Shown: piece after piece, positions 32,488 through 44,300 of the stretch
How the letters are laid out: each line of letters begins with the position of its first letter
How positions within the stretch are numbered: position 1 is the stretch's first letter
Source: Anticarsia gemmatalis
Taxonomy: Eukaryota; Arthropoda; Insecta; Lepidoptera; Erebidae
NCBI RefSeq assembly: GCF_050436995.1
Contig: NC_134775.1
Span: 6,921,124 to 6,985,123, forward strand
Direction of reading: 5' to 3'
DNA: 64,000 bases
The notes under the pieces: model-generated
The model's database searches: none
Seen by the model: the letters and a program-made list of their open reading frames with translations, nothing else
Told to the model about the DNA's origin: nothing
Translations under genes and position numbers: made by a program

Positions 32488-32735
32488 ATGCCTGTGCACT
32501 CCAGTAAATTTTTAGACCACTCATTTACCGTGCAAGCTGTGCGGTTGTGGAATGCGCTGCCGCTATCCATTAGGCAAGTACAAAGCTTGGCAACTTTCAA
32601 AAATCGGGTTAAGGAGCACTGCAAAACGCCTTGCCTTGAATATATCTTTACTCTCACTCTTCTAACTTCTTTCTTTTCCAATGACTGTCTGAACTCCTCT
32701 TGCTATCTCTGTATGATAATAAATATATCTATCTA
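32488..32735 (+). pseudogene. Non-LTR retrotransposon 3' end fragment
   Basis: It encodes HSFTVQAVRLWNALPLSIRQ and SLATFKNRVKEH, the conserved C-terminal tail of CR1/jockey-type ORF2 proteins, then a short Cys/Ser-rich end and a 3' terminus rich in ATAAATA/ATCT repeats. Only about 70 residues; a typical 5'-truncated insert. Confidence 0.65.
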
Positions 32736-32738
32736 TAC

Positions 32739-34027
32739 TCTATACTAATATTATAAAGAGGAAATGTTTGATTTTTTGTTTGTTTGTTTGTTTGCATTGA
32801 ATAGGCTCCGAAACTACTGGACCAATTTAAAAAAATCTTTGTCCGTTGGTAAGCTATACTATTCCCGAGTATCATAGGCTATGTTTAATTTTCAAAAAAA
32901 ATAGGGATGCTTATTAAAATTTGAATAATCTAACCCAAGGTGTAAACAAAAAACTTCCTTCAATCGTGTGCGCTGCGAAAACTATTAATGATAGAACAAA
33001 ATGATGTATTACAATTTTTCAGGACACATCACTGACTACAAAAAATGTTTCGACAGCATGTCTCTATCTTTTATAGTTACGTCACAATAAGCGTCCTTTT
33101 ATTAAAAAAAATAATATATACATATATACCACCGCTAGAAGAAGCTCTTTATTCGTACCTAGGTATTGATCCTTATCTAAATAAATAAATAATTATTTAA
33201 GACTACTTCAATATCTTCAAATCACCTTTGAAATGATTAGATTCGGATATTCGATTCAAAAGATATCACCAGTTTAAAAAATAGAAAAAACTCAGCTCGG
33301 CTACCTATGCGTTGAAGAGGTACTGGAGGGGAGTCAACGTTGTTTACAGGGAGGCTCTTACTCAATACTGCGGTTATGACCTTTTAACAATGAGTATATT
33401 TAAGTATAAATAAAAAAAGAATGATAAATGACAAAAAAATACTCGTCAAAAAATAATGTACGAAAAAAAATAAAAAAAGCTAATAAAATATAAAAAAAAA
33501 TAGTAATAATGTCCTCCTAGCCGATTAACGGCTACGGCGGTCAGTTTAGTCGAAACAGGCCATCTGTGCAGGACTTTGTTTATAGTGTCCAAGTGTATGC
33601 ACAATACACAGGTACACTCTCTATTCCATCCCTCTCATAGTCTGATGGGACGGATAACCGACACGACCAGTGAGAGGTCAGGCGCAGGACCGACGGCTTT
33701 ACGTGCTCTCCGAGGCACGGAGGTCTTCGACCTCAACTTCCCAACTCCGGGCAATCTTTAAGAAATTCTTATCAGAAAATCTCAGAAAAGACTTTTTGGC
33801 CCGACCCAGGATTCGAACCCGAGACCTCTCGCACGGCAGCCGCATATACTACCGACCGCGCCACAGAGGCAGTCAATGTCAAAGTCATATAAAAAAAATG
33901 AAAATATAAAAAAATATTAAGAAAATAATATATTCACAAAAAATAAATTATAACTTAGTTTTTTGCTTTCAATGAATATTATTTTTTTAGAAACTCACTG
34001 TAAAACGAAGCCGGGATGGGCTGCTGG
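32739..34027 (+). mobile_element. Helitron (second family) with nested SINE
   Basis: It starts TCTATACTAATATTATAAAG (then AGGAAATG) and ends GAAGCCGGGATGGGCTGCTGG (CTGG fits the Helitron CTRR end), followed by T. The body has TTTG repeats and AATAGGCTCCGAAACTACTG, as in a common lepidopteran Helitron family. A SINE lies at 33505-33873. No Rep/helicase gene, so non-autonomous. Confidence 0.7.
33505..33873 (-). mobile_element. tRNA-derived SINE, minus orientation
   Basis: Read on the minus strand the head has an A-box-like GTGGCGCGGTCGG and B box GGGTTCGAATCC, and the 3' part ends GTTAATCGGCTAGGAGGAC. The head resembles that of the SINE at 17881 (TGCCTCYGTGGCGC). It is nested in a Helitron. 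Confidence 0.8.
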
Positions 34028-34583
34028 TATACTTATATATATACTAGCGGACCCGACAGACGTTGTCCTGTCTAATAAATTAAAAATTAATTAAAAAAAA
34101 CATTGTCCAGCGGACAAAATTGTGAATCTAATCCATTCTCAGATCCCCTTGAACACACACTAAAAATTTCATCAAAATCGGTCTAGTCGTTTAAGAGAAG
34201 TTCAGTGACATACACACTTACAGAAGAATTATATAGGGGAAAGTCGGTTTATTTGGACCACTTTTTTTCAAATGTGTTTTGGACACAATTTTTTTATTAT
34301 TTTAAAAACAATTCTTACACCAAATTTAACTCCATTTAATTAGCTTTATTTTTATTCAACAATAATCAACATTATAGTTATATATTTATCTCAAATTAAC
34401 CTAACATGAGATCGGAGCTTTGTTCCAATTTACCAAACCAGCATGGTTAATTGGACCATAGGGTTGCTAAATTGGACTTAAGTGTAAATCCAACGAAAAA
34501 TAAACAAAACTTAAACATTTTCTTCAAAAATCATAGATAAAATGTAATATAATTATAAAAGAACTCGAAATCAGCATTATATA

Positions 34584-36470
34584 CAGGGTGTAAATGACAG
34601 CTAACCGAAAACTTTACTGATAAGTTTGTGACACTGAATGCGCGAAATTTACTCCAACGATATATCTCGGAAATGATTGGTTCCCGGGTTAGTAATTTTT
34701 GAGCGTTCAATGTATAGTGAACAACGCGATGTATCTCCGCGCATGCCTACGAGATTTCTGGCGACGACGGCGCACTGAGCGACGACATGTCGCGACGCGT
34801 CGTAGGTACGTACGCGAACCACCACGTGACCACGTCTATGCGCTCACTATGCATGCAACGCTATCATTAGATAACAATTTTATGTATCGTTTATGGTATC
34901 GTAAGTAGGCCCGTATGTTACAATAGCTCATAGTAAAATTGTAAGTAGGTAGGTACCTACTTGGCTTACGTGAAATCAAACAATAATAGCAAAATGTAAC
35001 CAATAATAAGAAAGTGCTAAAACAAGTTGTTATCAATGTCTATCAACACGCAATTACCTGGTGTATGGCGAGAGTTTGAGTAACTTTGGATCCGGACGTA
35101 CAGGTGCAAGAGCACGCCGTGCACTTCCACGTGCTTCACCATACATAACACATCAACATTTCTTCCTATTTACGAACACAACTGCACTTCGAAAACAATA
35201 ACAACAAAAATAATAACAATAAAAACACTAACAACTCAAAACCGGAACAATAACAAATAATAATAAACAACAGTTCACACACGACACGACGAATAGGACA
35301 TAACGAACGACACCGGTGAAGAGCTTCCGTCTTCCGCGAGCGAATTACTCGAACTATCAATCAAAGAGAGCCGCCCGTGCCGGCGCATCTCCGCTCACTC
35401 GCGCCGTCCGCGCGCGCGCCGCCGATTTGGTGACGAGCGACGAGTTAGGATCCCAGCGAGAGATTGGATTCAATAAAATATTGATGTTCCATTACTATTT
35501 TTACTTGTCACAGTTGTTACTCGTTGCATTGTAGTTTTATTCAAATACCAAATAACATAACAAACATTATTGATGTAAGTTTAAAATACTTTGATATTTA
35601 TAACATTAAATCAGATTAAAGTCAATAAAATAAACACGAAACGTTTATTTAAATAAACCATAAAAAATGTAAGTACATAACAATGATAACAATCAATATC
35701 CATTAATATTCTTTTCAGAGAAACTAACTTATCATAATTCATAATCCCCGGAGAATTACTTAGCATCCATTTTGTCGCATCCCATCTATGTAACATTCAC
35801 GCGCGGTCGCGGCGTCACGCGTCAGTACGGCCATCTACTTTTCGAGTCGCACCGCGCTTATATGAAGTATGAATGAGCGTGTAAATATCGAATAGAATTT
35901 TGCAAGAACAAATGGAACAAAGCGACAATACATGTTAAATTGTTTATTAGAGATTTTTATAGCGCTAAAGAATATTAATAGGATTTTTTGTCGTTCTGTA
36001 TGTATTTGTACGTGTAATAATAAGATATCACACATTTTAAATCTTATGAATGTACCTTTTATCGGAGAGCGGGATAATTATGTAATTTTCATTTTTTACA
36101 TAGAACAAATACTAAGTAACGCTGCATACTAGTGAGTGTGAGGCTGACGGCTGTGTGCGTAATCGTGTCTGTGTAGCGCGCGTAGGTACGCGGCGTGACG
36201 TCGACCGTCGCGGCCGGCCGCCGCCGGCGCGGTGTCGTTGGCCGCGCGCGAACAGCTGATAGCGAATTTTTACGTTGTTTTAATCCATTTCATTTCCACC
36301 ATGTTGCATTGTGTAGTATTAACGAAATAATACCCAATAAAATTAAAAAAAACGCATGAAAAATCGGAAAAATCAAGAAAAAAACGATGAAAATTTTCAA
36401 CGCCATAAGCACCAGAATCGTGTCTAAAATCTTTTTTTTTCGTTTTCGGTAGACCGTCTGTTACACCCTG
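34584..36470 (-). mobile_element. CAGGGTG-ended TA-target DNA element, copy 2
   Basis: The ends are CAGGGTGTAAATGACAGCTA (34584) and CACCCTG (36470), with TA on both sides inside TATA. 1887 bp, reverse orientation to copies 1 and 3, and no SINE. Contains no transposase; the CpG-rich middle (about 35385-35460) and the interior up to 36240 match the other copies. Confidence 0.9.
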
Positions 36471-36480
36471 TATAAATCAC

Positions 36481-36745
36481 CTAAGAAAAACAATCATCGC
36501 AAATATCAGGATTGGTAATACAAGTCTGATGATTCCATTTATGGCATCGCACGCATTTCACCCAGTCAACTTTTGGTCCTCTTTTATCCAAGTAATTTAA
36601 TCTACATGTAGCACACTCATTATCAGAATTTTCAGAGCGGCTACTATCTGAATCATCCAAAACTATGACTTCTTCGTCTGAAGAGTTCTCACTTGACTCC
36701 TTGGTTTCTCGCAGCTTCTTCAGGTTTCCACTTATAATATCTTTT
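36481..36745 (-). pseudogene. PHD-like zinc finger remnant of pogo-like transposase 2
   Basis: The minus strand reads SDEEVIVLDDSDSS, then CATCRLNYL, WVKCVRCHKWNHQTC and CDDCFS with a stop at 36481-36483. The Cys/His spacing is that of a PHD-type finger at the end of a pogo-like transposase with an acidic/Ser linker before it. No helix-turn-helix or DDE domain remains between the ends of this element, so it is a deletion derivative. The upstream limit is where an in-frame stop is met. Confidence 0.65.
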
Positions 36746-37245
36746 CTCGGTCATCTGTAAAGAGACAATAAAGTTAATAGGTACTTTATTTCACTACATT
36801 GTAACAATATATGTAGTTCGGTAAATTGGACCGGTTCATTTTATCAAACTACATGCGGTCCATTTAATCGAACTGTATCATTTTAAGGAAATTAAATCAT
36901 AACTAAAATATAGCATATCAAAGCCGCCAAATAGTTTTAGCCAGTTATTTGCAGATACATTATGGATATAAAAAAAGAAATATGAATCTTTACAGCTTAC
37001 CTTTAATTTAGTTACGTCCTTAGCACAGATCACATAAAATTACAGTAAATATCAGAAAAATAGATTATTGTTAACAGAGACCACACGCTTCGTTTTATGC
37101 CGAAATCAAAGTGGCCGATGTACAACGAAGTTAGTTGCACTTCATTATGTGTTTACACTTTTGAAATAAAATTACAACGAAACGGGTTTTTAGAGGTGGT
37201 CCAATTTAACGAGCGGTCCAATATACCCGACTTTCCCTTATATAA

Positions 37246-37690
37246 AGATGTATGTGCATATTTATATATTATGTCTATTTTATATACAACGTGCCGCTCC
37301 AATAGCTTATTTCTCTCACGGACGGGTAGGTTACGGGGTCCCTAGTCATGTAATATACAACAATTTATATGTTATTTATATGTATTATTATTATTCATTA
37401 CCGAATCATTCACAATTAACATATTTATAATCAATTTTTCACAGCCTGTACGTAAACAACTCGAGTAAAGTTCGTTTACCTGGCTCACGAGTCATATGAT
37501 TTTCGTATCAATGTAACTAAAATGAGAAAGAATGCTTCTACAATAAAACCTCTCTTTCCTTGCGACTCTGCTGTTGGCCGGGTGGCGCACGCGACGTAGC
37601 CGCACCCTTTGATGTACTTGGATCGTTTGTACAGAGTGTTAGTTTTAATGACATTGTTCGGTGCAATATGACCGAACACCTTACTCAGCA
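37246..37690. other. Stretch upstream of BEL element I gag
   Basis: No ORF or repeat recognised. The 5' LTR of element I would be expected here, but I see no match to its candidate 3' LTR (44902-45135). 37500-37650 may be element leader. Confidence 0.35.
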
Positions 37691-39225
37691 ATGAGCGCGT
37701 CACGCGTCTACCTAATCAGGTCCGTCGTGCACAGGAGTAAATCGACGCCTCAACTTGAAATACCCGTGTTTACTGGTAACTACAACCAGTGGGTGTCCTT
37801 TCGGGACTTGTTTACGGAAGCTATCCACAACAACCCCTCATTATCAAACGGGCAAAAGATGCTATATCTCAAGAGTAAGGTACGCGGTGAGGCTGAAACT
37901 ACTTGCAGATTAGCACTGATAATTACTTGGTATCTTGGGATATTCTTACGCATCCCTACAACAACAAGAAGTTAATATTTTCATCTCACATGAACATCCT
38001 CCTGAACATTCCTAACATGCAACAGCAGTTGGTACATCATATAAAAAGACTGCATGATACAACAATGGAATGTCTAAACGGCATTAAAAACTTAGGCGTG
38101 GATATAACATCATGGGACCCGATCGTTGTCCATATTTTGGGGCAGAAATTGGATAACGAAACATATACAGACTATATAGAGTCACTGAAGAATTCGAGAG
38201 ATTTGCCAGTACTTCAAGATTTTCTAGGATATTTAGAGACAAAATTTACGACCCTAGAAACGGCCCATAGAAAACAATCTACAGTATCTCCAAATCATTC
38301 CTTATCGAGATATAATAATTCAACACCTCATGTAAAGAAACATTTTTACAAGTCATATAGTTTGCCGAACAACACGTACAATAACCCAAATAAATCGATT
38401 GCGAAATCCATGCACGTGTCGCACATCAAGTGCCCGATGTGCAATAATCAACATGGCATTTATAGCTGTAGGCATTATTTAGCATTAAATGAAGAACAGA
38501 GATTGAGGGCAGCGAATAGACTGAAACTCTGCACTAATTGCTTATTTAGCCACTACGGCAGTAAGTGCAATTCTTCGTTAACATGCCGTAAATGCTTAGA
38601 GCCACATAACACTTTGCTGCATGACGCATTTATGAAACATAAGAGTATGCCATCTTCGTCATCTCGTAGTGAAGTGGCACAACAACAACCGAAAGAAAAC
38701 CCGCGTGAACATTTTGCTGCTAAGTCACATATTTCGCAAGTTGATAATGCTGAGATATTGCTAGCAACAGCTTTGTTGAATGTTAAGGCTTCTGACAGTT
38801 CATATTACACCATGCGAGCGTTGGTTGATCAAAGCTCCCAAATATCGTTAATAACTGAAAGAGCGGCTCAATTATTAAACATTAAGAGGCAGGGATGCAA
38901 GGGAGTCATTTTTGGCGTGGGGGAGAAAGAAAACAGTTGCAAGGGGGTGATTTCGTTAGAATGTTCTTCGATGTACAACGACTTTACATTCGAAGCGGAA
39001 GTTTTTATCATGATAAATCTCATCAAATGCCTCCCAAACAAGAGTTTCCCAAAACCAAGTTGGTCGTATATTGATAACATACAACTGGCCGACCCTGATT
39101 TCTATAAGAGCCGTCCAGTAGACATGTTACTTGGGGCCGACATATACGCCAATATCATTCTCGGGGGCATTATAAAGAGCGGTAATGATTATCAACCCTT
39201 AGTACAACAAACCCAGCTAGGGTAG
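37691..39225 (+). pseudogene. BEL element I gag and protease
   Basis: It starts at ATG 37691 (MSASRVYLIRSVVHRS) and contains the BEL gag segment LEIPVFTGNYNQWVSFRDLF and SLSNGQKMLYLKSKVRGEAE. A shift near 37900 precedes QISTDNYLVSWDILTHPYNN. Zinc-knuckle-like Cys/His clusters follow (CPMCNNQHGIYSC; CTNCLFSHYGSKC; CRKCLEPHNTLLH). The protease active site is RALVDQSSQISLI (about 38815), with LGADIYANII as the C-terminal part. The frame ends at TAG 39223-39225 just after TQLG, where BEL/Pao proteins normally have a Trp; a TGG-to-TAG change is the simplest explanation. Confidence 0.8.
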
Positions 39226-40222
39226 CTGTTATGCGGTAACGTAAAGACTTACCACTGTAATGTTGTACTCAATAACATTGAAGAAATAAAAAGGTTCTGG
39301 CAGGTGGAAGAAATTGAAGAACGGAGAACATTAAGTCTATCCGTTGAAGACGAAGAATGTCTAGCATTTTATGAGTCAACTACAAGAAGAACAGAGAAAG
39401 GACGTTACGAAGTTAGAATACCGCTAAAAGAAGAGTTGAAATACAAACTAGGATTATCCAAGCCAATGGCGATCGCTCAGTTAAAAAACTTAGAAACGAG
39501 GTTTAGAAAGCAAGAACAGCTGGCCAACAAGTATAGATCATTTATGAATGAATATCTCGAGTTACAACATATGAAACCTGACGATACAAAAACAACAATA
39601 AGCTTGCAATGCTACCTACCTCACCACGGCGTACAGCGTGATGACTTATTAACTACAAAGTTACGGGTAGTGTTCAATGCGTCCGCTAAAACATCAACAA
39701 AGTATAGTCTGAATGATATAATGCACAAAGGGCCTAATATGCAAAAGGATTTACAGTCTCTGTTACTGCAGTGGAGACAATATCCTTACGCTTTTACTGC
39801 AGATATTGAAAAAATGTACCGCCAAATTTTAGTAAACAGTAGCGACCAACACCTTCAAAAAATCGTTTGGCGGGAATCACCAGAACAACCTTTCCAACTA
39901 ACCACGGTTACCTATGGGACAAAGTCAGCACCATTTTTAGCTATCAAGACTTTGAAACAGTTGGCGTCTGACGAGCGCAGTAGACATCCCGAAGCAGCAG
40001 AAGTCTTGGAACACTCATTTTACATGGATGACCTTCTTTATGGTGTTTATGATATAGAAAAAGGTCAACATTTGATTAAAGATTTGATACATCTGTTGAA
40101 ATTGGGTGGTTTTCCGTTAAGAAAATGGGCCTCGAACAATCACAAATTATTAGAGAGCGTAACACACAATCCGGAAGAAACAGTTTATAGTTTTAAAAGT
40201 GAAGATACGTCAAAAACTCTTT
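39226..40222 (+). pseudogene. BEL element I reverse transcriptase
   Basis: The RT frame is in phase with gag-protease after the stop. Motifs: FWQVEEIEERRTLS, CYLPHHGVQRDDLLTTKLRV, RVVFNASAKTSTKYSLND, AFTADIEKMYRQI (first catalytic D), TYGTKSAPFLAIK and the catalytic FYMDDLLYG at about 40018-40044. It breaks off after VYSFKSEDTSKTL at about 40222, where Transib-like sequence begins, so RT thumb and most of RNase H are missing. Confidence 0.85.
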
Positions 40223-40762
40223 CTGATAGAAATCGAGAAACTTTTGAGTATTGACCAGTGGCTATTAGACAGATTATTTGTTATTTTGACACTATTATCT
40301 AGCAACCTGCCAATTGACCCAGAAAAATTCGCGTCGTTTTGTAAAGAGTTGGCATACAAATATGTTGCGCAGTATGGATGGCATCCTATGACTGTCACGC
40401 TTCACAAAATTTTAGTACATGGGTCGAAAATCATAGAAAAATCGAATGTACCTATTGGCATGCTCTCTGAACAAGCGGCTGAGTCACGCAACAAATTTTG
40501 GAGGTTTGACAGAGAGCACCATACTAGAAAAAAATCTCGTGAAGCAACGATGTTTGACCTTTTTCACAGAGCTTTAGTCTCGTCAGACCCAATTGTCTCT
40601 GATTACAATCTCGGGGAAAGAAAAAAGAAGGCTAAAAAAATCCCATTGCCACCGGCCGCATTGTCTATGTTAAGACCAATAAATGTCAATGAAGAAAACT
40701 TAGCCATAGATGATTATTCGCATATCGAATTAATTGTAACTAACAATGAAAGTGAATTTTAG
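40223..40762 (+). pseudogene. RAG1/Transib-like transposase C-terminal part
   Basis: About 180 residues in one open frame: IEKLLSIDQWLLDRLFVIL, KFASFCKELAYKYVAQYGWH, TLHKILVHGSKIIEKSN, PIGMLSEQAAESRNKFWRF, DREHHTRKKSREATMFDLFH, RALVSSDPIVS. The H-K-x-L-x-H block, the P-I-G and the S-E-x-x-x-E-S-x-N-K motif align with the C-terminus of RAG1 and Transib transposases, where this Glu is the third catalytic residue. A basic KKKAKK stretch and a short acidic tail end the protein at 40762. The two upstream catalytic Asp residues are not present. Family assignment is from memory of motifs. Confidence 0.65.
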
Positions 40763-41369
40763 TTCGGTTAGTTAATATTCTACAAATTCATATGCATTTT
40801 CCTTTCGAATAGCCAACTCGTTATTAGTTATTAGAAAATATTTAAAACACGTTCTTTTTTTTTTCAAACAAAGGTTTATAATCTTAAGTATATAATTTTC
40901 GGATACTCGAAAGTAAAATTTAAAATTTCAAATATCTCCTGGAAACCAGCGAGTTAGGTTTTAGAAATAATACTGCAAATAAAAGAAAGTATTAGCAATT
41001 TTTTGATGTAGGAATGACCACCTACTACGGCGGTTTAGATGAATAAAAAAATAAAAACGAAAAATGAGAAAAAAAATCATATCTCTCGACCTATTCATGC
41101 TAAAGCTTCAGGAATTGGTGGAATGGTCGGCTATTATATCTTCTTTCGATAGAATAAATAAATTCTGGAATAAGTACTTCCGTTAAATTGTAATTTTTTT
41201 TTTTTCGTTTTTCAATAGTCGGATATTTCGGAACTTTGACACTGAATAACGAAAAAAGTACAAGTCTTAGCGAGCCCGGAGTTTTACTCTAATCCTCAGA
41301 ATGGTATACTCTATCGATTAATTTAATAAAAAGACGACGAAACAAAAATAGGGTTTATAACACACTGTG
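40223..41369 (+). mobile_element. Transib/RAG1-like transposon remnant inside BEL element I
   Basis: 40223-40762 encodes the C-terminal part of a transposase related to the one at 7870-8025, followed by about 600 AT-rich non-coding bases. The 3' edge reads ACACACTGTG at 41369, whose complement CACAGTGTG resembles the Transib/RSS heptamer. BEL coding resumes at once (CAATGGGCTTAC). The 5' part is truncated and no matching left end is seen. The RT thumb and RNase H of the host element are missing, so the region has suffered a deletion as well. Confidence 0.6.
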
Positions 41370-44300
41370 CAATGGGCTTACATTGAAACTAAAATGAACC
41401 CGGCGGATTGCGCAACAAGAGGTCTATATCCCAACAAATTATTAACCTTCAACTTATGGTGGGAAGGTCCTTCTCTTCTGAAAACTTTCAAAGGAGAACA
41501 ACAACTTATAAAAAACTGCCTATTTACAACGAACATCGAGAAAAAACAAGTAGTGACAACCATGGACAAAACTGATGACGATAACATTATAGGAAACTTA
41601 TTGAATAAATATAGTACTTTGACACGCGCCACTCGTATATTAACTTGGATAATGCGCTTCATTACAATAGCTCGAAGAAATGCATCAACAAACAGGAAAT
41701 CGGATACTAAGACACCACTGACCTACCTCACTGTGAATGAACTTGACACATGCAACAAAATGATAATAAAATATGTACAGATTTGCGATTTCGAAATGGA
41801 ATATAATCTACTATCAAAAAATAAATCTTTGCCAAATAAAAGTGCCATCTTAAAATTACATCCATACTTAGATGAACATGGTCTTATACGTGTTGGCGGA
41901 CGTTTGAACAAAACTAACTTACCTTCTAACATGAAAAATCCTGTGATTGTACCCAGAAACGGAAGATTTACACATCTACTAATCGAGCAGGCTCATTTGG
42001 CGACTTTGCATGGCGGTGCACGCCTCACGCTGGCCTTCATACGTCAACGCTACTGGATCGTTGGAGGTAACAGGGCTGTAAAAACACAACTACGTCGGTG
42101 TGTACGTTGTCATCGATTCAAGACACACAACAACTCTCAACTCATGGCTGACTTACCAATGCAACGAGTAACCCCCTGTCGACCTTTCACCCACACTGGG
42201 ATAGATTTTACTGGAAATGTCGACGTGAAACTAAACAAAGGCAGGGGAGTTAAAACGTCAAAGGGGTACATCGCAATATTTGTGTGTATGACCACCAAAG
42301 CCGTGCACATAGAGCTTGTCTCCGACTTAAGTTCTGAAACATTTATTGCTGCATTCCAAAGGATGTGCGCAAGACGCGGAACACCTAAGCATATCTATTC
42401 CGATTGTGGCACCAACTTTATCGGAGCTTCAAAAATATTAAGAAAGGAGTTTGAGTTATTTAAAATAGAATTACCACCTGATTTTTTTGATGAACTGAGT
42501 AAACTTGAAGTGGAGTGGCACTTCAATGCTCCAGCCTGGCCAACTGCCGGGGGACTATGGGAGGCTGCGGTGCGCTCCATGAAATATCACCTACGTCGCG
42601 TTTTGGGAGACCAAAAGCTGACATATGAAGAATTTTCAACTCTGCTCGCGCAGATAGAGGCATGTATGAACTCACGACCTCTCTGCACACTGACTGAAGA
42701 TCCCGACAAATTTTTCAACTACTTGACTCCCGGTCACTTCCTGACCGGCAGTCCAACAATGACTTTACCTCTATCCAGCAAAGAAGATGATCGAAAAATA
42801 AACCTAAGACAAAGATGGCAACTAACTGAACATATGTATCATCAATTCTGGAAAACATGGTCCAACGATTACCTCGTGCAACTTCAGACTCGCTGTAAAT
42901 GGCAAAAATCAACAATTAATTTAAAAATAGACGACATCGTTTTGATAAAAGATGACAACCTCCCGCCGGGAAAGTGGGCCATGGGACGTATCATTGGTGT
43001 TCATCCCGGCAGTGACGGTCGAGTCCGAGTTACTACGGTGAAAACTCAATCTGGTATTATGAAGCGACCAATAACTAAACTGTCACCGTTACCAATCAAC
43101 GATGACAAACATGACGACTGCACAACTCAAACGCACTGCAAAACATCAACTAATCAGAACTTGGCGAAGAAAACTTTTCTCATCATAGCTGCCACATTTC
43201 TTATTTTCTTGTCTCTCTGTGGTGGTGTAAAAGGTGCTAACGCACAAAACTTTACTAGTAGCGCTCGCCTCACAAATCTGGGAGATAATCGTCCTATTTA
43301 TTACGACAATGTGGGCGAAATACTTTTAATACATGACGAGTGGAAGTTACTCTTGTATTTCAATCTAAGTACATACTGGAACGGAGTAAAAGATATAGAA
43401 AACTACTTGGGAAACGTCAACTTAGTGTGCACGAAACTGGATCGAAGATACTGTGATGTCACCATGTCACAACTATTTCATGAACTAGAACTTCTGAAAC
43501 ATTACAACACTCTACTGTTAGCCCCACATAAACATTTGTCTGGCCGTAGCAAGCGGGGATTAATCGATGGAGTTGGCTATGTGGCAAACAGTCTTTTTGG
43601 AATCTTAGACCAACGGTTTGCCGATAAATACGAAGAGGATATTCAAACTATGAAGAATAATGACAATTATCTCCTAGAATTAATAAAAAATCAAACTTCC
43701 ATTGTGCAGTTAGAAAATGAAATCCTCGAGAAGAAAGAAGCCAACATAAAACAACAATTTTCACTTATCAATAATTTTATGAATCAGACAGATTTGAAAC
43801 TTGCAAAAATCGAATCGGAAATAACATTTGCAATGGCAGCAAATTATTTCAGTTCCACATCGCTTAATGCGTACCTACTACTAAACAACTTGAAAAACAT
43901 GCAAGAAATGCTGTTTAACGCCCTAACTGATGTGTATCAAGGGCATCTCGATGTACATCTACTTACTCCAGTTAACTTAATCAAGCAGTTAACTTTGATT
44001 TCTGCAAGATTACCAAAAACTCTAACATTACCAGTAGAAGACTTACAACTAAACATAAACACTATATACAAACTACTTAACGCAAAGGCTCGGGTTACTG
44101 GCGAGTTGTTTCTACTTGAAGTTAACATCCCGTTGGCGAGTGATGAGGATTACTCGCTATTCCGGGTCATACCACTACCTCTGAAAACATCTCAAAATGA
44201 AAGCGCAACTGTTTTGGTTTCATCTCAGTTTGTTGCAACCAACTTCAGAAAAAATACTTACGTTAGTATTACAGAAAACGAGTTGAGACACTGTATTGAG

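Larger units (their letters stand above)
34236..37238 (-). mobile_element. Pogo-like transposon 2, internally deleted
   Basis: The inverted ends are GGGGAAAGTCGG (34236) and the complement of AGGGAAAGTCGG (37238), with TA at 34234-34235 and 37239-37240. Both arms carry repeated (A)TTGGACC motifs: at 34253, 34452 and 34477 on the left; at about 36826, 36853, 37199 and 37216 on the right. Only the zinc-finger end of a transposase is left. A CAGGGTG element is nested at 34584-36470. Confidence 0.8.
34044..37245 (-). mobile_element. Helitron 3' part, minus orientation, split by pogo element
   Basis: CTAG at 34044-34047 with GCGGACCCGACAGACGTTGT is the reverse complement of a known type of lepidopteran Helitron end. 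The sequence runs to 34233 (TCAGTGACATACACACTTAC, a typical 5' region) and resumes after the pogo element at 37241. No gene. The 5' edge is approximate. Confidence 0.6.
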
